Source: CAWBLP01 sp963721065 (lineage in GTDB: Bacteria > Pseudomonadota > Alphaproteobacteria > Acetobacterales > Acetobacteraceae). From it: a stretch of 64,000 nt of DNA. The translations under genes were made by a program, and so were the position numbers. This document shows positions 8,802 to 17,300 of the stretch, one piece after another. The stretch lies in NCBI GenBank assembly GCA_963721065.1, contig CAVRHO010000008.1, positions 62,001 to 126,000 on the forward strand. The letters are read 5' to 3'. The notes under the pieces were generated by a model. The model worked only from the letters and a program-made list of their open reading frames with translations. It had not been told where the DNA came from and made no database searches. Position 1 is the stretch's first letter; each line of letters begins with the position of its first letter.

Positions 8802-9983
8802 TCACCGCGGGGTATCCAGGCCTGCAGACCCCGGTCCGGCACAGCCGGTGACCAGGTCCAGCACCGCGCCGGCCGCGGCGTGCGAGGGCAGGTCCTGGCC
8901 GGGACGCAGCAGCGGCAAGGTGGCAGCAAACCCGTCGCGCTGGACCGCGGCCGCGGCCGGATCCTCCAGCAGGGGACGCAGCGCGGCGGCGAGTTGCTCC
9001 GGCGTGCAGTCCCGCTGCAGCAGTTCCGGCACGACCTCCCGCCCGGCCAGCAGGTTCAGCAGCGAGACATACGGCACCTTCACCATGCGGCGCACCAGTG
9101 CTGCGGAGATCGGGTTCACCCGGTAGGTCACCAGCATCGGCACATCGGCCAGCGCCAGCTCCAGCGTGGATGTGCCGGACTTGGTCAGGGCGGCGGCCGA
9201 GGCGGCGAAGGCGTCATATTTGTCGCCTGTCTCCTGGACCAGCAGCGGCTGGACCGGCCAGTCACCGGTGCCCTGGCGTACCGCCTCGGCGACCGGGCCG
9301 GCCAGCGGCACCACCGGGCGCAGATCCGGCACCGCGCCGGCAAGACGCTGCAAGGTCGCGCCAAGCGTGGGCAGCAGGCGGGACACCTCGGTGCGCCGGC
9401 TGCCGGGCATCAGGGTAAGGATGCGCGCGTCGGGCGGAATGCCGTGGCGGGCCCGGAAGCGGGCGGCATCGCCCCGGTCGGCGCCGCTCTCCAGCACCGG
9501 ATGCCCCACGAAGCGGGCGGGCAGGCGGTGGCGGGCGAAAAACGCCGGTTCGAACGGCAGCAGGCACAGCAGGCTGTCCCACAGCCCGGGATAGTCACGG
9601 ACCCTTCCTTCCCGCCATGCCCACACTTGCGGTGCAACATAATGGGCGCGGGGAATGCCCAGCGGCGCGATGGCGCGCAGCACACGCAGGGTAAAGCCGG
9701 GCGAATCGATGGTGACCACCACGTCCGGGCGCCGCGCGGCGATGTCGGCGGTGGTCTCCGCAAGCCGGGTGCGCAGGCGGCGCAGCCGGGGCAGCACCTC
9801 CACCAGCCCCATCACCGCCAGCTCCTGGATGGGGAACAGGCTGCGCAGGCCCTGCGCCGCCATGGCGTCGCCGCCGATGCCGGCGAATCGGGCGTCCGGC
9901 CGCGCCGACCTGATTGCCTGCATCAGGCGGCTGCCAATGGCATCGCCGCTTGCTTCCCCGGCGATCAGGTAAATCAGCGGCAT
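8802..9983 (-). CDS. lpxB: lipid-A-disaccharide synthase
   Basis: A 393-residue GT19 glycosyltransferase that joins UDP-diacylglucosamine to lipid X in lipid A synthesis at the inner membrane. Family landmarks include LIAGEASGDAIGSRLM at the N-terminus, GIGGDAM, IDSPGFTLRV, HYVAPQVWAWREGR, LLPFEP, FVGHPV, LPGSRRTEVSRLLP, SGTSTLELAL, and VSLLNLLAGREVVPELLQ near the C-terminus. The length is normal. The ATG at 9983 starts exactly at the family N-terminus; upstream in-frame codons do not look coding. Its presence implies an LPS-bearing outer membrane. The usual lpxA/fabZ neighbours are absent here; it is divergent from the methyltransferase-like gene. Confidence 0.95.
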   Translation of the reverse strand: MPLIYLIAGEASGDAIGSRLMQAIRSARPDARFAGIGGDAMAAQGLRSLFPIQELAVMGLVEVLPRLRRLRTRLAETTADIAARRPDVVVTIDSPGFTLRVLRAIAPLGIPRAHYVAPQVWAWREGRVRDYPGLWDSLLCLLPFEPAFFARHRLPARFVGHPVLESGADRGDAARFRARHGIPPDARILTLMPGSRRTEVSRLLPTLGATLQRLAGAVPDLRPVVPLAGPVAEAVRQGTGDWPVQPLLVQETGDKYDAFAASAAALTKSGTSTLELALADVPMLVTYRVNPISAALVRRMVKVPYVSLLNLLAGREVVPELLQRDCTPEQLAAALRPLLEDPAAAAVQRDGFAATLPLLRPGQDLPSHAAAGAVLDLVTGCAGPGSAGLDTPR

Positions 9984-10108
9984 GGTCGGACCGGGCTCGA
10001 TGGTGACGCGGGCCGCCGCCGTAGCACACGCGTTCGCGCCGCGATACCGGCACTCTGGCAACGGAATCTCAACCAACCCGGGGCATTCTGTCCGCGGAGG
10101 TGCACACG

Positions 10109-11026
10109 ATGCATTGGCCGCGCCTGCGGAACCTGTTGACCCGCCGCCCCGGACCGTCGCCGCCGCCGGCGCCGGTGCGCCCGGCAGCGCGCCCGACTGA
10201 GCGCAGCACGCCGCGATCCCCGGAAGCAGGCCCGGCCCTGGACCCGGAGCTTGCGTGGCCGCCAAGCCGCCTGGCGGTAACCGATGCGCTGTGGGGGGAG
10301 GGCTTCCAGTTTCCCGGCGGCGAACTGGAAACGCTGCGGCTGGCCCGCCCGCTGGGCCTGTCCGCTGCCTCCAGCCTGCTGCTGATCGGTGCCGGCAGCG
10401 GCGGCCCACCCTGCAGCGTGGCCAACCACATGGGGGTCTGGGTGACCGGATATGAAGCCGACGCCACCCTGGCCGGGCTCGCCAGCGAACGCAGCATCCG
10501 CACCGGCCTCGGCCGCCGGGCCACGATCGAGACGTGGGACCCCGACGCGCCCGATTTCGGTCACGGCTATTTCCATCACGGCATGGCCTTCGAGCCGCTG
10601 GGGGACGCCAACCCCGAGTCGGTGCTGACCGCGATCGTCGCCGGCCTGAAGCCGGGCGGACAGCTCACGCTGATCCAGACCGTCGCCGATATCCCGCTGG
10701 ATCCAGACGATCCCGTGGTGGAGGGCTGGGCGCGCCTGGAATTCCGCCGCTCCGTCAGTCCCCCCACGCCCGCCGCCGTGACCCGCATGCTCGGCCGCCT
10801 CGGCTTCGATGTGCGGATCGTCGAGGACATCTCCAGCCGTCACATGCAGCAGGCACTGTTCGGCTGGCGGCGGGTGGTGGGCGACCTGGAGCAGGTGAAA
10901 CTCACGGCGCGGCAGGCCGGCCCGCTGGTCACCGAGGCCGAACGCTGGCTGCTGCAACTGCGGCTGTTCCAGGCCGGGAAACTGCGCCGGGTGCGGTGGC
11001 ACGCCATCGGGCGGGTCGGCGCCTGA
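10109..11026 (+). CDS. methyltransferase-like protein of unknown substrate
   Basis: A 305-residue protein with a Pro/Arg-rich N-terminal tail (about 1-50), then a Rossmann-like region: SSLLLIGAGSGGPPCSVA resembles SAM motif I, VTGYEAD an acidic second strand, and LKPGGQLTLIQTVAD the usual post-motif strand. The C-terminal part (about 210-305) is helical and basic. The best ribosome site (GGAGG at 10096-10100) is eight bases before the ATG at 10109, so that start is chosen over the GTG at 10100. It is divergent from lpxB. The substrate is unknown; a noncatalytic role is possible because motif I is atypical. Confidence 0.65.
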   Translation: MHWPRLRNLLTRRPGPSPPPAPVRPAARPTERSTPRSPEAGPALDPELAWPPSRLAVTDALWGEGFQFPGGELETLRLARPLGLSAASSLLLIGAGSGGPPCSVANHMGVWVTGYEADATLAGLASERSIRTGLGRRATIETWDPDAPDFGHGYFHHGMAFEPLGDANPESVLTAIVAGLKPGGQLTLIQTVADIPLDPDDPVVEGWARLEFRRSVSPPTPAAVTRMLGRLGFDVRIVEDISSRHMQQALFGWRRVVGDLEQVKLTARQAGPLVTEAERWLLQLRLFQAGKLRRVRWHAIGRVGA

Positions 11027-11156
11027 CCGCCCGGTCGCGGACGAGCCGCCCGGGCGGCAGAAGCCTCGGTTCTTCGTGTCGCCCAGGATATTGTTGTCAC
11101 TTGCCATCCACGCGGCCGCCGGGCAGAAGCCTTGTGAAATCCGGAAGGTGTTTGTC

Positions 11157-11621
11157 ATGGCCCTTGGTGCATTCGCCGCCATTGCCATCCCGGCGGTTCC
11201 TGGCATGGTCGGAGTCACCTGCCATCAAGGAAGCTGGTACTGGGCCGGGGAGGAGGCGACCGCCCGCGGCGCGCCGCCCAGGACGGCCGCACAGCGCATG
11301 GGCAATATCGCCGGCATCCCCAACGGGGCGCAGAATGCGATGCTGGCGCTGCCGCGTTCCGGCACCTGGGACTTCGCCCGTGTCAACAATGCCCTGCCAC
11401 CTGTGGGCACGGTGCTGCTGTGGCTGGAAGGGCCAACGCATTCGGCAATCGTAACGGCGGGCGGGATCTCCGGCTATAACCAGGCCTGCGTGTTTCCCCA
11501 TTTGCCGGCCCTGGGCGCCTATTCGACCTGCACACCGGCGCAGCTTGCACCGAACAGACGTAGCTGCCTGACGATTTCTGAGGACACGATCGCGGCGCAG
11601 GCAGCCGCGCTGGGGATCTAG
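11157..11621 (+). CDS. small protein, possible papain-like Cys hydrolase fold
   Basis: A 154-residue protein with no recognised family. The ATG at 11157 has GGAAGG eight bases upstream. The N-terminus is hydrophobic (ALGAFAAIAIPAVPG), followed by TCHQGSWYWAGEEA, with Cys22. In the second half, PPVGTVLLWLEGPTHSAIVT and GGISGYNQACVF look like the His and Asn/Gln part of CHAP or NlpC/P60 domains. If Cys22 is the nucleophile, a Cys-His-Asn triad is conceivable; this is inference only. Five cysteines in a short chain would suit a disulfide-bonded protein, but no cleavable signal peptide is evident. Confidence 0.5.
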   Translation: MALGAFAAIAIPAVPGMVGVTCHQGSWYWAGEEATARGAPPRTAAQRMGNIAGIPNGAQNAMLALPRSGTWDFARVNNALPPVGTVLLWLEGPTHSAIVTAGGISGYNQACVFPHLPALGAYSTCTPAQLAPNRRSCLTISEDTIAAQAAALGI

Positions 11622-11660
11622 TGCGCTGATCCCGACGGATTTTGCCCGGTGCGTGCCACC

Positions 11661-11800
11661 ATCGTCATGGCCGGCCCACGGGTCGCGCCAAAGGCGCGCC
11701 CGAGGCCAGGCTCCGGCCGGTCATCCACGACTTTTTCTTCGGTGCGAGCGGGAAAGTCGTGGATTGCAGGCCTTCGCCCGCCACGACGTGGTACGCTTTG
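11661..11800. repeat. R2 hairpin element, diverged copy
   Basis: Opens with ATCGTCATGGCCGGCCCACG. The central arms are TCATCCACGACTTT and AAAGTCGTGGATT, about 15 bases apart, and it ends with GGCCTTCGCCCGCCACGACG. Arm order and sequence match the other R2 copies. It lies in the 425-base gap before the GT87 gene, where no coding frame is convincing. Confidence 0.7.
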
Positions 11801-12046
11801 CTTGTGGGATCGATCCGGTAGCGTCGGATCACTGGCCTCAGGGCCGGCCGCTGCCGTCCAGCCGCCTGGAGACCACGCGCTCCCGGCCAGGGGCGAGCCA
11901 TGCTTGCCGTCCACCAAGCCTTCGCACGCGCAGACTTTGCGCGAGCGGCCGTGAGTCGCACGCCAGGCCCGCGTCGTACCGAAACAATTCGACAAGCCGC
12001 CGGGGCATAGGATCCCAGGCCGCGATCGTCAACTCACGAGGACTGG

Positions 12047-13315
12047 ATGCGTCGCCCACCCAGCCGATCCGGCCGGCTCGCCACGCTGCGGGATGCTCCC
12101 TGGCTGAACCGGGAGCGTGTGTTTGCGTGGACCCTGGTCCTGCTGGCTGTGGAGCTGCTGATCCTGCTGTTCCTCGCGGCCTGGCAGCACGGACTGATTG
12201 CTTCGGTCCACCACCAGTCCGCCAGCGACTTCGTCAGCTTCTACGCGGCGGGCAAGCTGGCGCTGTCCGGCCATCCGGCGCTCGCCTACGACCACGCGGC
12301 GCATTACCTGGCCGAGCAGCAGGCCTCGGTGCCGGGGGCGCAATACCAGTTCTTCTTCTATCCGCCTGTGTTCCTGCTGATCTGCTCGGCGCTGGCGCGA
12401 CTGCCCTATTTCCTCTCCATGGCGGTGTTCGAGACGGCAACGCTCGGCCTGTTCCTGCTGACCATGCGCAGCCTGCTGGGGGCGCGCGGCTGGCGATGGG
12501 CCGTTCCCGTGCTCGCCTTCCCCGCGGTGTTCTGGAACATCGGCGTGGGACAGAACGCGTTCCTGACGGCGAGCCTGTTCGCCGGCTTCACGCTGTTGCT
12601 GGACCGCCGTCCGGTGTCGGCCGGCCTGCTGCTCAGCACGGTATGCTACAAGCCGCATTTCGGCCTGCTGGCGCCGGTGGCGCTGGCCGCGGCCGGGCGC
12701 TGGCGTGCGTTCATCGCCGCCGCGGCGGGTGTCGCGGCGCTGGTGGGGCTGTCGGTCTGGCTGTTCGGCTGGTCCACCTGGCAGGCGTATTTCCACAGTT
12801 TCGCCGGCTCGAGCGGGGTGTACGCGTCCGGACGGATCCAGCTTGCCGGCATGGTGACGCCGTTCGCCGGGATGCGGCTGCTCGGCGCGCCGGTCAGTGC
12901 GGCCTATGCGATGCAGGCCGCGGCAACGCTCGCGGCGACGGTGGTCGTCGCGCTGGTCTGGCGCGGTCGCGGCAGCCCGGCCGAACGCGCGGCTGCGCTG
13001 CTGGTCGGCACGCTGGTCGCGGTGCCGGTGGCGCTGCTGTACGACCAGATGCTGGGACTGGTCGCGGCTGCCTGGCTGGTGCGCGCCGGCCAGCGCGAGG
13101 GCTTCCTGCCCTGGGAAAAACTGGTGCTGGCAAGCTGCTACGCGGCGGTGCTGCTGACCTGGCCGATCGGCACCGGCCTGCATCTGCCGCTGGGACCGGT
13201 GGTCAGCCTGGCGGTGCTGGCGCTGGTGGTGCGGCGGGTCTGGCGGCGACGGGCTGCCGTGGCGCGCCCGACGCCGCGCCCCGCCGCCACTCAGGTATTC
13301 GGCGCCACGCCGTAG
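12047..13315 (+). CDS. GT87-family (DUF2029) membrane glycosyltransferase
   Basis: A 422-residue polytopic GT-C protein with about ten hydrophobic segments. The diagnostic loop after TM1 reads SASDFVSFYAAGKLALSG...AYD, followed by FFYPPVFLLICSALARLPY and NIGVGQNAFLTASLF, as in alpha-mannosyltransferases that use polyprenyl-phosphate sugars. The acidic Asp of the SDF motif is the likely catalytic residue by family analogy. The start ATG at 12047 follows CACGAGGA. No glycan cluster surrounds it, so the acceptor is unknown. Its last 25 bases overlap the end of the convergent dienelactone hydrolase gene. Confidence 0.85.
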   Translation: MRRPPSRSGRLATLRDAPWLNRERVFAWTLVLLAVELLILLFLAAWQHGLIASVHHQSASDFVSFYAAGKLALSGHPALAYDHAAHYLAEQQASVPGAQYQFFFYPPVFLLICSALARLPYFLSMAVFETATLGLFLLTMRSLLGARGWRWAVPVLAFPAVFWNIGVGQNAFLTASLFAGFTLLLDRRPVSAGLLLSTVCYKPHFGLLAPVALAAAGRWRAFIAAAAGVAALVGLSVWLFGWSTWQAYFHSFAGSSGVYASGRIQLAGMVTPFAGMRLLGAPVSAAYAMQAAATLAATVVVALVWRGRGSPAERAAALLVGTLVAVPVALLYDQMLGLVAAAWLVRAGQREGFLPWEKLVLASCYAAVLLTWPIGTGLHLPLGPVVSLAVLALVVRRVWRRRAAVARPTPRPAATQVFGATP

Positions 13316-14163
13316 CGCTGGAACCAGGCCATCGTCCGTTCCCATCCATTTTCGGCGTCGGCCTTGCGATAGCTGGGGCGGTAGTCGGCATGGAAGCCGT
13401 GCGGTGCATCCGGATAGATCACGAATTCCACCGGCTTCTTCGCGTCCTTCGCCTTCTCCTCCGCCGCATGGATGTCGGCCATGGAACTGGCGGCATCGTG
13501 CCCGCCATACAGGCCCAGAACGGGGCACTGCACCTGGTCGATCACCTCCATCGCCGTCTTCGGCTGGATCGGGCTGGTCGCGCCGCGCAGCGGGCCGTAC
13601 CACGACACCGCGGCCTTCAGGTTCGGGTTGTGCGCGGCATAGAGCCAGGCCTGCCGGCCGCCGCGGCAGAAGCCGTTCACGCCAAGCCGCGTCACATCGC
13701 CCTTGTTGTCGCCGGCCCAGGCGACGGTGGCGTCGGCGTCGCTCATGTATTGCGCGTCCGGCGCCTTGGAGATGACGTCGCGGACGATCTGCCGGGCGTC
13801 GGTCATCTGCGACAGGTCGCCGATCCGCGCGTAGTACTCGGTGGCGACGGCAAGGTAGCCCTGTTTGGCGAAGCGGCGGCAGACGTCCTTGATGTAGTCG
13901 TGGACCCCGAAGATCTCCTCGAACACCAGGATGACCGGAAACTGCGTGCCGCTGGCGGGGCGGGCAAAGTAGGCCGGCAGGTGGCCGTCCTTCGTCGGCA
14001 CCTGCGTTTCTCCGACGTCCAGGCCGGTGGTGTCGGTGTGGATCGCCTGCGCCTCGACGCGCGTGGTGGCCAGGGTGAGGCCGCTGATCAGCCCGGTCAT
14101 CACCAGGCCGCGGCGGCCGAGCGGAAAGCGGTGGAGTCCGGCGAGTTCGCTTGCGTCGTTCAT
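13291..14163 (-). CDS. dienelactone hydrolase family protein, Tat-exported
   Basis: A 290-residue alpha/beta hydrolase. The N-terminus carries a twin-arginine signal (GRRGLVMTGLISGLTLATT, about 17-35), so the enzyme probably acts in the periplasm. The triad is visible: Cys166 in GFCRGG, Asp223 in YGGHD and His255 in APHGFH. It also has the FEEIFGVHDYIKDVCRRFA segment seen across this family. Substrates of exported DLH proteins are mostly unknown; the classic reaction is dienelactone to maleylacetate. The ATG at 14163 has GAGGG about seven bases upstream. It overlaps the tail of the GT87 gene and is divergent from the MFS gene. Confidence 0.88.
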   Translation of the reverse strand: MNDASELAGLHRFPLGRRGLVMTGLISGLTLATTRVEAQAIHTDTTGLDVGETQVPTKDGHLPAYFARPASGTQFPVILVFEEIFGVHDYIKDVCRRFAKQGYLAVATEYYARIGDLSQMTDARQIVRDVISKAPDAQYMSDADATVAWAGDNKGDVTRLGVNGFCRGGRQAWLYAAHNPNLKAAVSWYGPLRGATSPIQPKTAMEVIDQVQCPVLGLYGGHDAASSMADIHAAEEKAKDAKKPVEFVIYPDAPHGFHADYRPSYRKADAENGWERTMAWFQRYGVAPNT

Positions 14164-14457
14164 GGGTGCCCTCTCACGGCATCTGACCTGCACACGGTAG
14201 GGCACCGCACGTTTGCCATGAAGCAAATTTCGGCGAGCGCGGCGGACGCCCCAGGTTTGGCGCCGATGCCGGTTTCTGGCACCGTGGCCCGCGCTTCGAC
14301 GTGGCGTTCGGGAGGAATCGGCGTGCAACAACTCAGGCAGCGGCGGTGTGCCGTTGTGCGTGATCCTATGCGGGCGTCGTTGGCGGTGGCGCGCCGGATC
14401 CGTCCAGCCCATCCGCAGCCTGCGCGGGCGAGGCCGGGATAGCCGCATCGCAGTCCC

Positions 14458-15756
14458 ATGTCGCTTCCGCCTGACGCGGCGCATACGCCGCCTGCACCCT
14501 CCGGATTTCACGCGCTGCTGGCCGCCCCGGGATTCGCCCGGCTCTGGGGGATCGGCGGCTGCATCAACGCGATGCGCTGGTTCGAGGTGCTGGTCGCCGC
14601 GCTGTTCACCTTCGACGTGACGCACTCGGAGTTCGCCGTCGCGCTGGTTTCGGCGGCGCGCACCCTGCCGATGCCGCTGCTGGGGGCGGTTGCCGGCGTG
14701 GTGTCGGAATCGGTGAACCGCAAATACATCCTGGTGATCGGACAACTGATCGCTGCTGCGGCCTCGGCCAGCATCGCGGTGCTCGGCCTGCTCGGCCTGG
14801 CGCAGCCCTGGGAGGTTGGGGTCGCGGCGCTGGTGTCCGGCACCGTGTGGTCCACGGAGATGTCCACCCGCCGCCGCATGATCGGCGAGAGCGCGCCGCC
14901 GGGCATGGTGCCGCGCGCCCTGGCGATGGACGCTGCCACCAATGCGCTGACCCGCATGGTGGGTCCCGTCGCGGCCGGCGCGCTTTACCAGTTCGGCGGG
15001 GTTGGCGCCGCCTTCAGCGCCTCCGCGACGATTTACGTGCTGGCTGCGTTGCTCGGCACCGGCCTGCGCCACGAGCAGCGCACCCGGGCGCTGGCCATCA
15101 GCCAGGTGCCGCGCGACCTGGCCGAGGGCTTCCGCTTCGCCCGCGGCCACGTGGTGATCGCCGGCGTGCTGACGGTGACGATCGCCATGAACCTGCTGGG
15201 CTTTCCATACTCGGCCCTGATCGCGCCGATCGGCCGCGAGCACTTCATGGTGTCCGCCACACTGGTGGGTGTGCTGGCGGCGTCCGAGTCCGTCGGCGCC
15301 TTCCTGGGCGGCCTGTGGCTGACCAGCGCCAACATGAGCGGGGCGAACGGGCGCGTGCTGATGGTCAGCGGCTCGCTGCTCTACACGTTCTGCGTGGCGA
15401 TGATGCCGCTGGTGCCGGTGTTCCCGATCGCCTGTCTGACGCTGGTCACCGGCGGGCTGGGGTCCGCCGCCTTCGCCAACATGCAGTCGTCCCTGGTCAT
15501 CATCCACGCCCCGCCGCAGTTCCGCTCCCGGCTGATGGGGCTGCTGACGGTGTCGATCGGCATGGGGCCGCTGGGTATCCTGCTGGTGGGGGCGCTGGCC
15601 AGTTGGTTCGGCCCGCTGCACGCGGTGATGATGCTGGAACTGAGCGGGCTGGCTGCCGTCGCCGCCGCGGGGCTGGCCTGGCGGCGGCGGGAGTTGCGGC
15701 AGGCGGCCGTGGCGCCAGGCAGCGGGCCGGTTACTGATCTCGGCGGGTCGAACTGA
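14458..15756 (+). CDS. MFS transporter, EntS-like
   Basis: A 432-residue inner-membrane protein with twelve predicted helices, of the MFS_3 (EntS/enterobactin exporter-like) branch. The first helix region (FARLWGIGGCINAMRWFEVLVAALFTFDVT), the loop after TM3 (SESVNRKYILVIGQ), TEMSTRRRMIGE and the hydrophilic central loop (LRHEQRTRALAISQVPRDLAEGFRF) are typical. These carriers export small molecules by proton antiport. No siderophore genes are nearby, so the substrate is open. Its ATG at 14458 is about 295 bases from the divergent hydrolase gene. Confidence 0.85.
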   Translation: MSLPPDAAHTPPAPSGFHALLAAPGFARLWGIGGCINAMRWFEVLVAALFTFDVTHSEFAVALVSAARTLPMPLLGAVAGVVSESVNRKYILVIGQLIAAAASASIAVLGLLGLAQPWEVGVAALVSGTVWSTEMSTRRRMIGESAPPGMVPRALAMDAATNALTRMVGPVAAGALYQFGGVGAAFSASATIYVLAALLGTGLRHEQRTRALAISQVPRDLAEGFRFARGHVVIAGVLTVTIAMNLLGFPYSALIAPIGREHFMVSATLVGVLAASESVGAFLGGLWLTSANMSGANGRVLMVSGSLLYTFCVAMMPLVPVFPIACLTLVTGGLGSAAFANMQSSLVIIHAPPQFRSRLMGLLTVSIGMGPLGILLVGALASWFGPLHAVMMLELSGLAAVAAAGLAWRRRELRQAAVAPGSGPVTDLGGSN

Positions 15757-15889
15757 CCCGTCCTGACTGCGATCGACGCGCACCTGCGCCGTGGTGTGGT
15801 GGGCGAAGGCCCGTCCGCCTGCGCGGCGCGGGCGTAACCGCGCGTTAAGGTGTGGGTGGCACGGTGGAGCATTCTCCGGGGCCCGTCCG

Positions 15890-17152
15890 ATGTCCGATCC
15901 TGCCGAACCGATCCCCTGCCTGACCGAGGCATGCCGGCCACCCGTGGTGATCGGGATGGCCAGGCTGACCACCGCGGCGATGCACGGTGCCAGCCCCGAG
16001 GATCTGCACGGTATGATCGACCGGTCGGATGCTGATCCCGCCGCGCGCCTGTACGACACCGCCATTGCCTACCAGCTTGCCTTCCGGCGCGCGGAGGGGC
16101 TGGACCTGCTGGACGAGGCGTTGGCGCAATCGCCGCTGTTCCGCACCCGGGGGGCGGACCCGGGGGAGGCACGGATTCGCGTGCTGGCCCTGGTCGCGCC
16201 AGGCGAGTTGATGGCCAACGTGCCGCTGGATTTCATTACCAACCACCTGGATGTCCGGCTGGACCTGCTGTTCGTCCGGCCTGGGCGTTCGCTGCCGGAC
16301 ACCGTGCCGGATCACGACGTTGCCTTCTTCGCGTCCGGCGATCCCGACCCCGACACGCTGCAGCGGCTGCAGCGGCTGTATGCGGCGTGGCCGCGGCCGG
16401 CGCTGAACGATCCCCGTTTCCTGCCGTTGCTGGCGCGCGACCGGCTGTCACGGTTGCTCGCCGGCATTCCGGGCCTGTGCAGCCCGCCGGCTGTTGCGGT
16501 TGGCCGAGCGGAGCTGGAGGCGCTGGTGCGGGCGGGCGGTGACATCGGGGCGCTGCTGGCCGGGGGTGGTTATCCTGTTCTTGTGCGTCCGCTCTGGTCC
16601 CAGGCCGGGCATGGACTGAAGAAGATCGAATCGGCACGCGACCTGGCGACCTACCTGATGTTTTCTTTTGAAACGTCATACTACGTCACCCGGTTCGTGG
16701 ACTACCGCTCCGCCGACCGGCTGTTCCGCAAGTACCGGGTCGCGTTCATCGAACACCGGCCGTACCTCTGCCATACGGCGGTGTCCGCAAACTGGATGGT
16801 GCACTACCTGAACGCTGGCATGACCGACAGCGCGGGAAAGCGGGCGTTCGAGGCGCAGGCCATGGCGACGTTCGACACCGGCTTTGCCCGCCGGCACGCC
16901 ACGGCCTTCGGGGCTTTGCACCAGCGATTGCCGTTCGACTACTACTCGATCGATTGCGGGGAGTTGCCGGACGGGCGCCTGGTGGTGTTCGAGGCGGACA
17001 CCGCGGCGATCATCCACCTGATGGACCCGCAGGAGATGTTTCCGTACAAGCACGTTCAGATGCGGCGTGTGTTCGATGCATTCGGCGCGATGTTGCGCCG
17101 GCGTGTTGCGTCGGACCGGACGAAGACATCGCCGGCACTGGCGGATTCCTAG
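15890..17152 (+). CDS. ATP-grasp-like protein with N-terminal extra domain
   Basis: A 420-residue cytoplasmic protein. The N-terminal half (about 1-180) contains a helical pair (ARLYDTAIAYQLAFRRAEGLDLLDEAL) that looks TPR-like, then a Rossmann-like part (LDLLFVRPGRSLPDTVPDHDVAFFASGD). The C-terminal half resembles an ATP-grasp ligase: YPVLVRPLWSQAGHGLKKIES as the lysine/glycine-rich nucleotide loop, VTRFVDYRS, FRKYRVAFIEHRPYL and DYYSIDCGELPDGRLVVFEAD as the metal-binding end. Related proteins are annotated only as hypothetical or ATP-grasp. It may join an amino acid or acid to an acceptor. The start at ATG 15890 is preferred because the upstream 33 codons look noncoding. Confidence 0.6.
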   Translation: MSDPAEPIPCLTEACRPPVVIGMARLTTAAMHGASPEDLHGMIDRSDADPAARLYDTAIAYQLAFRRAEGLDLLDEALAQSPLFRTRGADPGEARIRVLALVAPGELMANVPLDFITNHLDVRLDLLFVRPGRSLPDTVPDHDVAFFASGDPDPDTLQRLQRLYAAWPRPALNDPRFLPLLARDRLSRLLAGIPGLCSPPAVAVGRAELEALVRAGGDIGALLAGGGYPVLVRPLWSQAGHGLKKIESARDLATYLMFSFETSYYVTRFVDYRSADRLFRKYRVAFIEHRPYLCHTAVSANWMVHYLNAGMTDSAGKRAFEAQAMATFDTGFARRHATAFGALHQRLPFDYYSIDCGELPDGRLVVFEADTAAIIHLMDPQEMFPYKHVQMRRVFDAFGAMLRRRVASDRTKTSPALADS

Positions 17153-17300
17153 CGGGCGGGTCCGGTCCCCTCCCGTCACCGGTTCTTCAACTCTGTGCCG
17201 GTTGGCGAAGCGGGGGTGACACTCTCTGATCCGGGCTCCGATTCGACACTCCACCTACCCGTGAGTATCCTTCCCGTAAGCAAGGAACGGAGGGTAAGGG

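Noticed and set aside
11653..14442. 929-codon open frame on the plus strand
   Set aside because: It overlaps the GT87 gene in another frame, runs antisense through the hydrolase gene, and has the Arg/Ala/Gly-rich composition of a GC-rich shadow frame.
13291..16065. 924-codon minus-strand frame extending the dienelactone hydrolase upstream
   Set aside because: Only the part from 14163 has protein-like composition, a Tat signal and a ribosome site; the rest is antisense to the MFS gene.
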